From JANQOH01 sp965243325 (lineage in GTDB: Bacteria; Pseudomonadota; Alphaproteobacteria; UBA7887), in assembly GCA_965243325.1 (NCBI GenBank), contig CBDEUQ010000003.1, positions 744,001 to 808,000 of the forward strand: a DNA stretch of 64,000 bases, in the 5' to 3' direction. Both the position numbers and the translations under genes were made by a program. The notes under the pieces were generated by a model, which saw nothing but the letters and a program-made list of their open reading frames with translations, was not told the origin of the DNA and did not search any database. This document shows positions 26,516 to 35,175 of the stretch, one piece after another (position 1 is the first letter of the stretch; the number at the start of each line of letters is the position of its first letter).

Positions 26516-28684
26516 TCAGCCGGCGCGTTCGAGGGCGGCGATCACGGCATCGGGCCGCAGCAGCTCGGGCAGCGCGATTCCGGCGCGCGCGCCCGGGCCG
26601 TAAACGGCGTTGAACGGGACTCCGTAGCGGTCGAAGCTCGCGAGATAGGCGGAAATCGCCGGGTCGGGCCGGGTCCAGTCGGCGCGCATGGCCACCACCG
26701 CCGGGTGCGCCAGCCGGCTCCGCACCGGCTCGCTGTCGAGGACGAGAGTCTTGTTGACCTTGCACGTCACGCACCAGTCTGCCGTCACGTCGACGAAGAC
26801 CGTGCGCCCGTCCGCCAGCGCCGCGCGCAGCGCCCCGGCGTCGAACGGTCGCCAGTCCCCCACCGCCGCCTCGGCCGCGGGGTGCGGCGGCGGCGCCAGC
26901 GCCGGCGCGAGGAAGGCGGCCGCCACGGCCGCCGCCAGCAATCCGAAGCCAACCGGCCGCAGGCGGCCCGGGCGGCGCGCGATGCGGATTGCCGCCGCCG
27001 CGAGGGCGCACACGGCGGCGACGGCGAGCGCCGCGCCGGCCCCGGCCTGGGCGGCGAGAACCGACACCAGCCACACGGCCGTGCCGAGCAGCGCCGCGCC
27101 GAGCACGGCCCGCACCCACAGCATCCAGCGCCCCGGCCGCGGCAGCCATGTGACCAGCCGCGGAAACGCGGCGACGGCGAGATAGGGCGCCGCCATGCCC
27201 GTCCCGAGCGCGGCGAAGATGGCCAGGATCTCGCCCGCGCCGCGGCTCAGCGCGAAGCTCACCGCGGTGCCGAGGAACGGCGCCGAGCACGGCGTGGCGA
27301 GGAGGGTGGCGAAGGCGCCGGCGGCGAAATGTCCGCCCAGCGCGGCGCCGCCCGACCGGGAGCCGGCACCGACGCGCGACCCGGCGTCGCCGAGCCACCC
27401 CGGCAATCCGATCTCGAACAGGCCGAACAGGTTGTAGGCGAAGAGGCTGAGGACCAGCACCAGGAAAACGAGAAACACGGGCTGCTGGAACTGAATTCCC
27501 CAGCCTACGGCGCCGCCGGCGAGCCGGACGGCGACGGCGGCGCCGGCAAGCACGAGGAACGACGCCACGATGCCGGCCGCGGAAGCGACGAAGCTCGCAC
27601 GCACGCGACCGGGCGCGGCGCCGCCGTGGCCGACGGCGCCGAGCAGCTTCAACGACAGGACCGGCAGCACGCAGGGCATGAGATTGAGCACCAGCCCGCC
27701 GAGCAGCGCGATGCCGAGCATGAACCACAGCGACCCGGACGACGGCGCCGAGGTGACGGCCGCGACCGTCACCGGCATTTCGACGGCGCGCCCGCGGTCG
27801 GCGACGGTGACGACGACCGCCTGCCCGACGAGGCTCTCCCCGCCGCGCGATTCGACCGGCGCGGCGAGCCGCGCCTCGGTGCCTCCGGCGCCGATGGAGA
27901 CCGCGCCCGCCGGCACCCGGTAGCGCGACGCCGCCTCGACGAACAGGGCCGGCGCCTCGAACGGGATCGGCGAGCGCAGCGCGACCTCGAAGCGTTCGTT
28001 CGGCGGGACGCCGGAGACGCCGATCGAGATCACCTCGACTCCGGCGGCGTCGGGCGGGCCGGGAACCCGCGCGTCGTAGCGGTCGATCACGCGGGCGAAG
28101 GGGGTGGCGCCCGCATCGCCCTCGGGAAGATCGAGCGCCACTTGGGCGACGTAGGGGATGCAGATCGTCTCGCACGCCTGGTACGGCACCGTGGCGCGCA
28201 CGCGCACCGCCTCGCCGGGGCGCGCGACGCGGAGGCTGAGCGGCAGCACGGTCTCGCCCGTGTATCCCGCGGTCTCGAGATCGGCGAGCTCGAGAAACCG
28301 CTGCGGCGCCGGCCACGCGACATCGACCGCCGCGACGTTCTCCGACTCGCCGAAGTCGGGCATCGGCGGCGAGCCGGAATCGCCGGGGCTGCGCCAGTAG
28401 ATCTTCCATCCGGGATCGAGCTGAAACTGCAGGCCGAGGCGTATGTCCTTGCCGCTGCCGACCGCCGCCGTGGCGGAGATCAAACGCACCTGGCTCACGT
28501 CGGTACTCGCCCATTCTCCGGCCCCGGCCAGGGCGCCGCCGGCAACGACCAGCGCCGGCAGCAACAGGGCCGCCGCGCCGATGCGGGCGGCGCGGCGCCG
28601 GGAGGGGGAGGGGCGGCCCGCGCGATCTTGCCAATGCCCGACACGGCGCGTACTTATGGGACGATGACCTCGATCGGGAGCCAC
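26516..28684 (-). CDS. DsbD/ScsB-like thiol:disulfide interchange protein
   Basis: Moves electrons across the inner membrane to periplasmic thiol proteins. It has a signal-like hydrophobic N-terminus (ALLLPALVVAGGALAG), a periplasmic domain with the cysteine pair CETIC, and a transmembrane domain of about eight segments with the conserved cysteines in LMPCVLPVLSLK and LLATPCSAPFLG. A C-terminal thioredoxin domain has WCVTCK. The 5' end is uncertain. The frame has no ATG near the signal; GTG 28684 is given, which overlaps the divergent yqgE start by 21 bases, while TTG 28564 gives a shorter form. A C-rich stretch at 28606-28620 could hide a frameshift from a TTG at 28634. Confidence 0.88.
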   Translation of the reverse strand: MAPDRGHRPISTRRVGHWQDRAGRPSPSRRRAARIGAAALLLPALVVAGGALAGAGEWASTDVSQVRLISATAAVGSGKDIRLGLQFQLDPGWKIYWRSPGDSGSPPMPDFGESENVAAVDVAWPAPQRFLELADLETAGYTGETVLPLSLRVARPGEAVRVRATVPYQACETICIPYVAQVALDLPEGDAGATPFARVIDRYDARVPGPPDAAGVEVISIGVSGVPPNERFEVALRSPIPFEAPALFVEAASRYRVPAGAVSIGAGGTEARLAAPVESRGGESLVGQAVVVTVADRGRAVEMPVTVAAVTSAPSSGSLWFMLGIALLGGLVLNLMPCVLPVLSLKLLGAVGHGGAAPGRVRASFVASAAGIVASFLVLAGAAVAVRLAGGAVGWGIQFQQPVFLVFLVLVLSLFAYNLFGLFEIGLPGWLGDAGSRVGAGSRSGGAALGGHFAAGAFATLLATPCSAPFLGTAVSFALSRGAGEILAIFAALGTGMAAPYLAVAAFPRLVTWLPRPGRWMLWVRAVLGAALLGTAVWLVSVLAAQAGAGAALAVAAVCALAAAAIRIARRPGRLRPVGFGLLAAAVAAAFLAPALAPPPHPAAEAAVGDWRPFDAGALRAALADGRTVFVDVTADWCVTCKVNKTLVLDSEPVRSRLAHPAVVAMRADWTRPDPAISAYLASFDRYGVPFNAVYGPGARAGIALPELLRPDAVIAALERAG

Positions 28685-29245
28685 GACGGATATCTCGCCG
28701 GCCAGTTGCTGGTCGCCATGCCGCAGATGGTCGATCCCCGCTTTGCGCACAGCGTCGTCTTCATGTGCGCTCACAGCGCCGACGGCGCAATGGGGCTGGT
28801 GGTCAACAAGCTCGTCGATTCCATCAGCTTCACCGATCTCCTGAAGCAGATGGACTTCACCGTCGAGGGCGGCGAACTCGACGAGCGCGTCCAGGTCCAT
28901 TTCGGCGGCCCGGTCGAGTCGGCGCGCGGTTTCGTTCTCCATACGCCCGACTACGCATCCGACGCGACGATGCAGGTCGACGACGCGTTCGCGATGACGG
29001 CGACGGTCGACGTCCTGCGGTCCATCGCCAAGGGGTCCGGCCCCGAGCGCGCCATCTTCGCGCTCGGTTACGCCGGCTGGGCGCCGGGCCAGCTCGACAC
29101 CGAGATCCAGAACAACGGCTGGCTCCACGTCGGCGCCGACACCGATCTGGTGTTCGGGCGCGACCACGACGGCAAATGGCGCCGCGCGGTCGCCAAGGTC
29201 GGCGTCGACCCCGCCCTGTTGAGCAGCGCCGCCGGACACGCCTAA
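28664..29245 (+). CDS. YqgE/AlgH family protein (UPF0301)
   Basis: A 193-residue protein of unknown biochemical role. Seen are GYLAGQLLVAMPQMVDPRFA, HSVVFMCAHSADGAMGLVVN, FGGPVESARGFVLH and ALGYAGWAPGQLDTEIQNNG, all hallmarks of the family. AlgH was first linked to alginate regulation in Pseudomonas. ATG 28634 is an alternative start 10 codons upstream. It is convergent with the acetyltransferase gene, overlapping by 4 bases. Confidence 0.95.
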   Translation: MTSIGSHDGYLAGQLLVAMPQMVDPRFAHSVVFMCAHSADGAMGLVVNKLVDSISFTDLLKQMDFTVEGGELDERVQVHFGGPVESARGFVLHTPDYASDATMQVDDAFAMTATVDVLRSIAKGSGPERAIFALGYAGWAPGQLDTEIQNNGWLHVGADTDLVFGRDHDGKWRRAVAKVGVDPALLSSAAGHA

Positions 29246-29934
29246 GAGCCCGACTTGAGCTTGAGCGTCCGCGTGAGCGCGTGGTCGAACTTCCGCGCGA
29301 AGCGGCGCTCGCGCCGCGGCGGCTGCGCGACCGCCTCGACGGGAGCCGGCCGTGCGTCGGTGCTCAGCATGCCGTAGATGACGTGATCCTGCCATTCGCC
29401 GTCGATGCGCAGGTATTGGCGCGCCACGCCCTCGCGCGTGAAGCCCACCTTTTCGAGCACGCGCCGGCTCGCCGCGTTGCGTTCCAGCACGGCGGCGTCG
29501 ATGCGGTGAAGACCGAGGCTGTCGAAGGCGAACGGCAGCAACCCGGCCAGCGCGTCCGTCATGTAGCCGTGGCGCGCGTAGCGCTCGCCGATCCAGTAGC
29601 CGACGCTGGCGTTCTGGCCGATTCCGCGGCGCACGTGGTTGAGCGACACGCCGCCCACCAGATCGTCGCTGCGGCGGGAGAAAATGAGAAAGGCGTATCC
29701 CTTGTCGGTCTGGCTGTTGATGGCGTGAACGCGCAGCCGGCGCATGAACGCCTTGCGGGTGAGCGCGTCGCCGCTCCACGACGGCTCCCACGGCTCGAGA
29801 TACGCCCGGCTCGCGGCGCGCAGCGCCACCCACGCGGTCCAGTCGCCGCGCGCTGGAGGCCGCAGGTAGACCTGACCGCATACCAGCGGCTTGCCGCGCA
29901 TCAACTCCGAGAACGTCTTGAAGAGGCCTATCAC
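29242..29934 (-). CDS. GNAT acetyltransferase, RimJ/RimL type
   Basis: An N-acetyltransferase of 230 residues. The acetyl-CoA-binding region is WIGERYARHGYMTDALAGLL and the following strand-helix LHRIDAAVLERNAASRRVLEK is typical of RimJ/RimL, which acetylate ribosomal protein N-termini. The C-terminal about 35 residues are basic and unmatched. The GTG start overlaps the tusA-like stop as GTGA. Confidence 0.92.
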   Translation of the reverse strand: MIGLFKTFSELMRGKPLVCGQVYLRPPARGDWTAWVALRAASRAYLEPWEPSWSGDALTRKAFMRRLRVHAINSQTDKGYAFLIFSRRSDDLVGGVSLNHVRRGIGQNASVGYWIGERYARHGYMTDALAGLLPFAFDSLGLHRIDAAVLERNAASRRVLEKVGFTREGVARQYLRIDGEWQDHVIYGMLSTDARPAPVEAVAQPPRRERRFARKFDHALTRTLKLKSGS

Positions 29935-30206
29935 GGCGCGGCCTCCGGAGCGCGTGCGGCCCTGGCGCGGATGAGGAAGGTCAGGGCGCCGTCCCGCTCG
30001 CCCGACTCCTCGAGGAGGTGGCCCGTCACGCGGCAGAAGGCCTCGATGTCGGCCGGCGCTCCGGGATCGGTCGCGAGCACCCGCAGCAGGCCGCCCGGGG
30101 GTACGCGGCGCATGGCCTTTTTCGCCTTGAGGACCGGAAGCGGGCAGGCGAGGCCACGCGCGTCGAGCACGGTCGCCTCCTCTTCCGCCGGCGGAGTTTC
30201 GACCAC
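29931..30206 (-). CDS. TusA-family sulfurtransferase
   Basis: A small sulfur carrier of 91 residues. The active cysteine is in LDARGLACPLPVLKAKKAM, where CPxP is the family signature, and DPGAPADIEAFCRVTGH follows. TusA passes persulfide sulfur to tRNA thiolation or molybdenum-cofactor synthesis; which applies here is unknown. The GTG start is preceded by GAGGAGG at 7-base spacing. It is coupled to the acetyltransferase gene. Confidence 0.92.
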   Translation of the reverse strand: MVETPPAEEEATVLDARGLACPLPVLKAKKAMRRVPPGGLLRVLATDPGAPADIEAFCRVTGHLLEESGERDGALTFLIRARAARAPEAAP

Positions 30207-30217
30207 AGGCCGCCTCC

Positions 30218-31498
30218 TCAGTTCAGGCCGGCAGCGACGGCGTCGTAGTCCGGCAACCCGGCCAGGGGGCCGAGCGCCGCGACGGTCGGCCGCCCGCCGG
30301 CGAGCAGGCGCGCCATGCACTCGCGCACCGCGCGCGCGTCGACGGCGTCGATCCGCCGCACCGTCTCGCCCACGTCCTTCGGTTCGCCGTAGATGAGCAT
30401 CTGCCTCGCGATCTGTTCGCAGCGCGAGAAGGGGCTTTCGAGCGACATCAGAACGCCGGCCCGCAACTGCGCCTTGGCGCGGCCGAGCTCGTCGTCGTCG
30501 ATGCGGTCGGCCGCGGCCCTGAGCTGGTCCGAGATCACCGACACCAGCGTCGCGCATTCGTCGGGACCGGTTCCCGCGTAGACACCGAACAGGCCGCCGT
30601 CGACGTAGCTCGTGGCGAAACTGAAGATCGAGTACGCCAGGCCCCGCTTCTCGCGCACCTCCTGGAACAGGCGCGACGACATGCCGCCGCCAAGCAGGTT
30701 CGAGAGGACCTGCAGATCGGGGAACGCGGCATCCTCGTAGGCCACGCCCTCGACGCCGAGCACGAGGTGCGCCTGCTCCAGCGCCCGCTCGACGCGGCTT
30801 TCGCCGCCGCGATAGCGCGCTTCGTCGACCGCCGGCGCGGGCGCGCGCGGCATGGCGCCGAACGCCTCCTCCGCGAGCGCGACCAGACGGTCGTGGTCGA
30901 GGCGCCCGGCCGCCGCGAGGACCGTCTGCGGCGCCGTGTAGCGGCTTCCGAGATAGGCCTTGAGCGCGCCGCGGTCGAGCTCCGAGATGCGGTCGGTCGA
31001 GCCCAGTACCGGCCGGCCGATCGACTGGCCAGGGTATGCCGCCTCCTGAAAATGGTCGAACACGATGTCGTCGGGCGTGTCGTTGGCCTGGCCGATCTCC
31101 TGAATGACCACGTCCTTCTCGCGCGCGAGCTCCTCGTCCGCGAACGTGGAGTTGAGCAGGATGTCGCCCAGGAGATCGACCGCGAGCGGCAGGTCCTCCT
31201 TCAGCGTCTTGGCGTAGTAGGCGGTGTGCTCGCGCGAGGTGTAGGCGTTGATGTGCCCGCCCACGGCCTCGATCTCGGCAGCGATGGCGAAGGCATCGCG
31301 TCGCCGCGTGCCCTTGAACGCCATGTGTTCGAGAAGATGCGAAACGCCGTTCACGTCGGCCGACTCGTTGCGGGCGCCGGCGTTGACCCAGACGCCGAGC
31401 GACACGGTCTCGAGCCCGGGCATGTACTGGCTCGCGACGCGCATGCCGCTTTCCAGCGTGCTGACACGGACCGCAGGCGCAGCGCCTTTCGCGTCCAT
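30218..31498 (-). CDS. M16-family zinc peptidase (processing-peptidase-like)
   Basis: A 426-residue M16B metallopeptidase related to mitochondrial processing peptidase beta. The inverted zinc motif HLLEH with the downstream glutamate in EHTAYYAKTLKEDL is intact, and the second-domain motif YSIFSFATSYVDGGLFGVYA is present. ATG 31498 has a GAGGGGAG element. GTG 31510 would give a GTGA overlap with thrC and is a real alternative. The thrC–M16 order is common in alphaproteobacteria. Confidence 0.95.
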   Translation of the reverse strand: MDAKGAAPAVRVSTLESGMRVASQYMPGLETVSLGVWVNAGARNESADVNGVSHLLEHMAFKGTRRRDAFAIAAEIEAVGGHINAYTSREHTAYYAKTLKEDLPLAVDLLGDILLNSTFADEELAREKDVVIQEIGQANDTPDDIVFDHFQEAAYPGQSIGRPVLGSTDRISELDRGALKAYLGSRYTAPQTVLAAAGRLDHDRLVALAEEAFGAMPRAPAPAVDEARYRGGESRVERALEQAHLVLGVEGVAYEDAAFPDLQVLSNLLGGGMSSRLFQEVREKRGLAYSIFSFATSYVDGGLFGVYAGTGPDECATLVSVISDQLRAAADRIDDDELGRAKAQLRAGVLMSLESPFSRCEQIARQMLIYGEPKDVGETVRRIDAVDARAVRECMARLLAGGRPTVAALGPLAGLPDYDAVAAGLN

Positions 31499-31506
31499 CG
31501 CTCCCC

Positions 31507-32898
31507 TCACCTTGCCCTGGCGCGAATATAGTCGGCGATCGTTCGCGGGTCACGGGCGAGCGCATCGCAGCGCTCCGGCAGGTCGGCGAGCCCGGCGAGC
31601 GCCGGCGGAACCGGCGGCGGGCGGCCGATGGCCCGCGTCACGGCGCACGGAAACTTGGCCGGGTGCGCCGTCGCCAGGTGCACCAGCGGCCGCCCGTCCC
31701 CGTCCGGCACCCTGGCGGCCGCGGCAATGCCGACCGCGGTATGCGGATCGACGACGATGCCCGTGTCGGCGTGGACGCGGGCAATGGTCCGCAAGGTCTC
31801 GTCCTCGTCGACGCGCGCGGCGCGGAACAGCCGCCGCGCCGCCGCGAGGCGCGCGCCGTCCACGGCGAAGCCGCCGTCGGCGGCGAGGCGGCGCATCAGA
31901 TCGGCGATGTGCGCGCCGTCGCGGTCGTAGAGATCGTACAGGAGGCGTTCGAAATTGCTCGAAATCTCGATGTCCATGCTCGGCGACAGGGTCGGGCGGA
32001 CGCCGCCCGGGCGATAGACACCGCCGTTGAGGCAGCGGGCGAGAATGTCGTTGCGGTTGGTCGCCACCACGAGGCCGACGACCGGCACGCCCATGCGGTG
32101 CGCCGCGTAGCCGGCGTAGACGTCGCCGAAATTGCCCGTGGGCACGGCGAACCGCACGCCCCGGGACGGCAGGCCGAGCGCGGCGGCGGCGGTCGCGTAA
32201 TAGACGATCTGCGCCGCGATGCGCGCCCAGTTGATCGAGTTCACCGCGACGAGCCGCAAGCCTTGCGTGAGCCCCGGGTCGGCGAACAGCGTCTTTACCA
32301 GAGCCTGGCAGTCGTCGAACGTGCCGTCGACGGCGATGTTGTGCACGTTGGCATCGCCGGTCGTCGTCATCTGCCGCCGCTGGACGTCGGAAATGCGGCC
32401 GCGCGGGTGGAGGATGAAGATGTCGACGTTGGCGCGGCCGCGGCAGGCGTGGATCGCCGCCGAGCCGGTGTCGCCCGAGGTGGCGCCGAGGACGACGGCG
32501 CGGGCGCCCTGGCGCTCCAGCACGCGGTCGAACAGGCGGCCCAGAACCTGCAGCGCATAGTCCTTGAACGCCAGCGTCGGACCGTGGAACAGCTCGAGCA
32601 GCCACGCGTCGTCGCCGATCTGCACGAGCGGCGCCGCATCGTCGCGGCCGAACGCGGCGTAGGCGTCGTCGAGGATGGCGGCGAGCGTGCCCGGCGCCAC
32701 GGCGTCGCCGACGAACGGACGGACGACGCGGAATGCGGCATCGGCGTAGCGCCGGCCCGCCAGGCCCTCCAGCTCGGCCGCCGGCAGCCGCGGCCAGCGC
32801 GCCGGCACGTAGAGGCCGCCGTCGGCGGCGAGGCCCGTCGTCAGCACCGCCTCGAAGTCGAGCCGCGGCGCCTCGCCGCGCGTGCTTTCGTAGATCAT
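31507..32898 (-). CDS. thrC: Threonine synthase
   Basis: Converts O-phosphohomoserine to threonine with pyridoxal phosphate. The protein has 463 residues, the long form found in proteobacteria. The cofactor lysine is K112 in HGPTLAFKDYALQ. The phosphate-binding GATSGDTGSAAIHACRGR and the VPTGNFGDVYAGY motif are intact. With asd and thrB, the window carries three genes of the threonine branch. It is coupled or nearly coupled to the M16 peptidase gene. Confidence 0.97.
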   Translation of the reverse strand: MIYESTRGEAPRLDFEAVLTTGLAADGGLYVPARWPRLPAAELEGLAGRRYADAAFRVVRPFVGDAVAPGTLAAILDDAYAAFGRDDAAPLVQIGDDAWLLELFHGPTLAFKDYALQVLGRLFDRVLERQGARAVVLGATSGDTGSAAIHACRGRANVDIFILHPRGRISDVQRRQMTTTGDANVHNIAVDGTFDDCQALVKTLFADPGLTQGLRLVAVNSINWARIAAQIVYYATAAAALGLPSRGVRFAVPTGNFGDVYAGYAAHRMGVPVVGLVVATNRNDILARCLNGGVYRPGGVRPTLSPSMDIEISSNFERLLYDLYDRDGAHIADLMRRLAADGGFAVDGARLAAARRLFRAARVDEDETLRTIARVHADTGIVVDPHTAVGIAAAARVPDGDGRPLVHLATAHPAKFPCAVTRAIGRPPPVPPALAGLADLPERCDALARDPRTIADYIRARAR

Positions 32899-32986
32899 CC
32901 GCGCGGGCTAGCGGAAGGCTCCGGAGCGGTCAAGGCGGCGGGTGCGGCGCACCCCGCCGCCATCGCCCGAATCGACCCCCGGCCCG

Positions 32987-33487
32987 TCAGGTGATGTCGT
33001 CGAGCTGGGCGTCGGTGAGGTTGCCGGGGACGATGGTGAGCGGGATCGTCAGACGCTTGGTGAGCTCTGCCGAGAGGCCGCGCACGAGCTCGTTCGACCC
33101 TTCGCCCTCGGGCGCCGCGCCAAGCACCAGAATGTTGATCGAGGGGTCTTCCTCGATCAGCTTGAGGATCTCCTCCGCGCGCCGCCCTTCGCGCACCGCC
33201 AGCACCGGGCGCACACCGGCGAAATCGTGCACTTCCGCCGCCAGCTCCTGAAGCAGCGCCTCCGCCTCGTCACGGCGTTCCTCCTCCATCAGCTTCTCGA
33301 CCGCGATCCAGTGCTGAAAGTCGCCGGGCTCGACGACGTGCAGCAGGACGACGTATCCATTCGTGTTGCGCGCCCTGAGACAGGCGAACCTGAGGGCGAC
33401 CCGGCAATCCCGGCTGTCGTCCACGCAGACCAGGAACTTGACGCGCCCCGCCTCGTGCCGCCGCGACTCGCGATCCGATCCGGCCAC
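32987..33487 (-). CDS. Universal stress protein, UspA family
   Basis: A 166-residue single Usp domain: VKFLVCVDDSRDCRVALRFA at the start and VLGAAPEGEGSNELVRGLSA near the end, followed by IPLTIVPG. The usual ATP loop GxxGxxxxS is altered to GAAPEGEGS, so nucleotide binding is uncertain. The GTG start lies 3 bases after the TIGR02186 stop, forming a unit with that gene and the TauE gene. Confidence 0.9.
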   Translation of the reverse strand: MAGSDRESRRHEAGRVKFLVCVDDSRDCRVALRFACLRARNTNGYVVLLHVVEPGDFQHWIAVEKLMEEERRDEAEALLQELAAEVHDFAGVRPVLAVREGRRAEEILKLIEEDPSINILVLGAAPEGEGSNELVRGLSAELTKRLTIPLTIVPGNLTDAQLDDIT

Positions 33488-33490
33488 CCT

Positions 33491-34216
33491 CTACCGCCTC
33501 CGAAACACCATGTCGGTCGCCCATCCTGCCAGCAGCGCGACGACGGCGGCAACAAGGCCGTAGACCAGCGGCCGCGAGTGCGCGAAGTCGAACATCGCCG
33601 CGCCGAACCCGATCTTGCCGATCCTGAGCGTCGCCGTCCGCCGCGCCGCCAGCACCCCGTCGTCGATCAGCAGCACGTCGGCGCGGTAGTTCCCCGGCGG
33701 CACGTCGGCCGGCAGCGCGAACGTGCTGCGGAACAGGCGGCCGTCGACGAAGGCGACGCCGCGCGGCTCTTCCCGGTAGCGGCCGTCGCGTTTCATCACG
33801 CGGATCAGCGCCTTGCGGAATGCCGGCGCGGAGGCGGCGGCGTCGGCCGGCGCGGGCACCGCGTACTCCGTGCCGACGCGGTGTTCGGCAAACAGCGCCG
33901 GCGGCGCGATCTCGGCGAGCGGGCGGTTGGCGGCAACGGCGTAGTACGCCGGTGCGTCCTCGAACCGGACCTGGCGGCGGTTGAGCCAGAGCCCGAAGCG
34001 GCGGGCCTTGCGCCGCACGACCACGGGGGCCGCGGGACCGCGGAGAACGACGACCACGTCGCCGGCGCCGTCGCGGGCGCCGAACAACAGCACCTCGGCG
34101 CCGGTGAAGCCCGAGGTGATCTCGATGCGGTGGTCGCTCAGGTCGGCGGTCAGCGGCGCGCCGTCGGCGGCGCCGGCCGCGGCCATGACCAGCAGGGTGA
34201 CGAGCGCGCGGGTCAT
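33491..34216 (-). CDS. TIGR02186 family membrane-anchored protein
   Basis: A 241-residue protein with a signal peptide (TRALVTLLVMAAAGAADG), a periplasmic beta-rich domain containing EITSGFTGAEVLLFGARDG and RRFGLWLNRRQVRFEDAPAY, and one C-terminal membrane segment (YGLVAAVVALLAGWATDMVF). This matches the conserved alphaproteobacterial family TIGR02186, which has no known function but regularly sits beside TauE/SafE genes, as here. ATGA overlap with the TauE gene. Confidence 0.9.
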   Translation of the reverse strand: MTRALVTLLVMAAAGAADGAPLTADLSDHRIEITSGFTGAEVLLFGARDGAGDVVVVLRGPAAPVVVRRKARRFGLWLNRRQVRFEDAPAYYAVAANRPLAEIAPPALFAEHRVGTEYAVPAPADAAASAPAFRKALIRVMKRDGRYREEPRGVAFVDGRLFRSTFALPADVPPGNYRADVLLIDDGVLAARRTATLRIGKIGFGAAMFDFAHSRPLVYGLVAAVVALLAGWATDMVFRRR

Positions 34217-35127
34217 CCGAGCGCCGGCGCCACGGAGTAGAGCTCGTCGGGCTCGACCACGAGATCGGCCGCGAGCTTGCCGCAGACCGCAAGCACGAGC
34301 AGCGCGAGCAGGCCGCGCAGCTGTTCGCCGCGCAACCCGGCGCCGGCGCGCGAGCCGAACTGCGCGCCGACGACCGCACCGGCGAGCAGCAGCATGGAGA
34401 GCACGAGATCCACCGTCTGGTTGGTCGCCGCGTGCAGGACGGTGACGATGGCCGTCACGAACATGATCTGAAACAGCGAGGTGCCGATGGCGATCGAGGT
34501 CGACATGCCGAGGAGATAGATCATGGCCGGCACCAGAAAGAATCCGCCACCAACGCCCATGATCGCCGACAGGACGCCGGCGAACATGCCGAGGCCGAAG
34601 GGCACCACGGCGCTGATGTAGAGCTTCGAGCGGCGGAACCGCATCTTCAGCGGCAGGCCGTGGACCCAGTAGTGCTGGCGCAACCGCCGCCGGGGCGCGC
34701 CGCGGCGGCGGCGCAGAATCGCGTTCGCGCTCTCCACCGCCATCAGCAGGCCGACGATGCCGAGAAAGGCGACGTAGGCGATCGAGATCGCGGTGTCGAT
34801 CTGGCCGACCGCGCGCAGCGCGCGGAAGATCAGCACGCCGATGACGGAGCCGGCGGCACCGCCGGCAAGGAGCACCGCTCCCATGCGGAAATCGGCGTTG
34901 CCGCGGCGCGCGTGGGCGAGCATTCCCGAGACCGAGGCGGCGGCGATCTGGTTGGCCTCGCTGCCGACGGCGACCGGCGGCGGCACGCCGGAGAAGATGA
35001 GCAACGGAGTCATCAGGAAGCCGCCGCCCACTCCGAACAGCCCCGACAGGAACCCGACCGCCGCTCCCATGCCAAGCAGAAGGAAGACATTGACCGACAT
35101 CTCGGCGATCGGCAGGTAGATATCCAT
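34213..35127 (-). CDS. Sulfite exporter TauE/SafE family permease
   Basis: A 304-residue membrane protein with about eight to nine hydrophobic segments and the two family repeats: GFLSGLFGVGGGFLMTPLLI near the start and GVLSAIMGVGGGFFLVPAMI in the second half. A basic cytoplasmic loop with RRRRGAPRRRLR lies in the middle. The family exports sulfite, sulfoacetate or other sulfur anions. It leads the TauE–TIGR02186–Usp unit. Confidence 0.94.
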   Translation of the reverse strand: MDIYLPIAEMSVNVFLLLGMGAAVGFLSGLFGVGGGFLMTPLLIFSGVPPPVAVGSEANQIAAASVSGMLAHARRGNADFRMGAVLLAGGAAGSVIGVLIFRALRAVGQIDTAISIAYVAFLGIVGLLMAVESANAILRRRRGAPRRRLRQHYWVHGLPLKMRFRRSKLYISAVVPFGLGMFAGVLSAIMGVGGGFFLVPAMIYLLGMSTSIAIGTSLFQIMFVTAIVTVLHAATNQTVDLVLSMLLLAGAVVGAQFGSRAGAGLRGEQLRGLLALLVLAVCGKLAADLVVEPDELYSVAPALG

Positions 35128-35175
35128 CGTCCGTGCTTCGACCGGTTCCTCTACCGCGGCCGCCGGCGGCCGCGC

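Noticed and set aside
26264..28663. A roughly 800-codon open frame opposite the DsbD-like gene, running into yqgE
   Set aside because: Only its last part, yqgE, is real coding sequence. The upstream part mirrors the codons of the DsbD-like gene.
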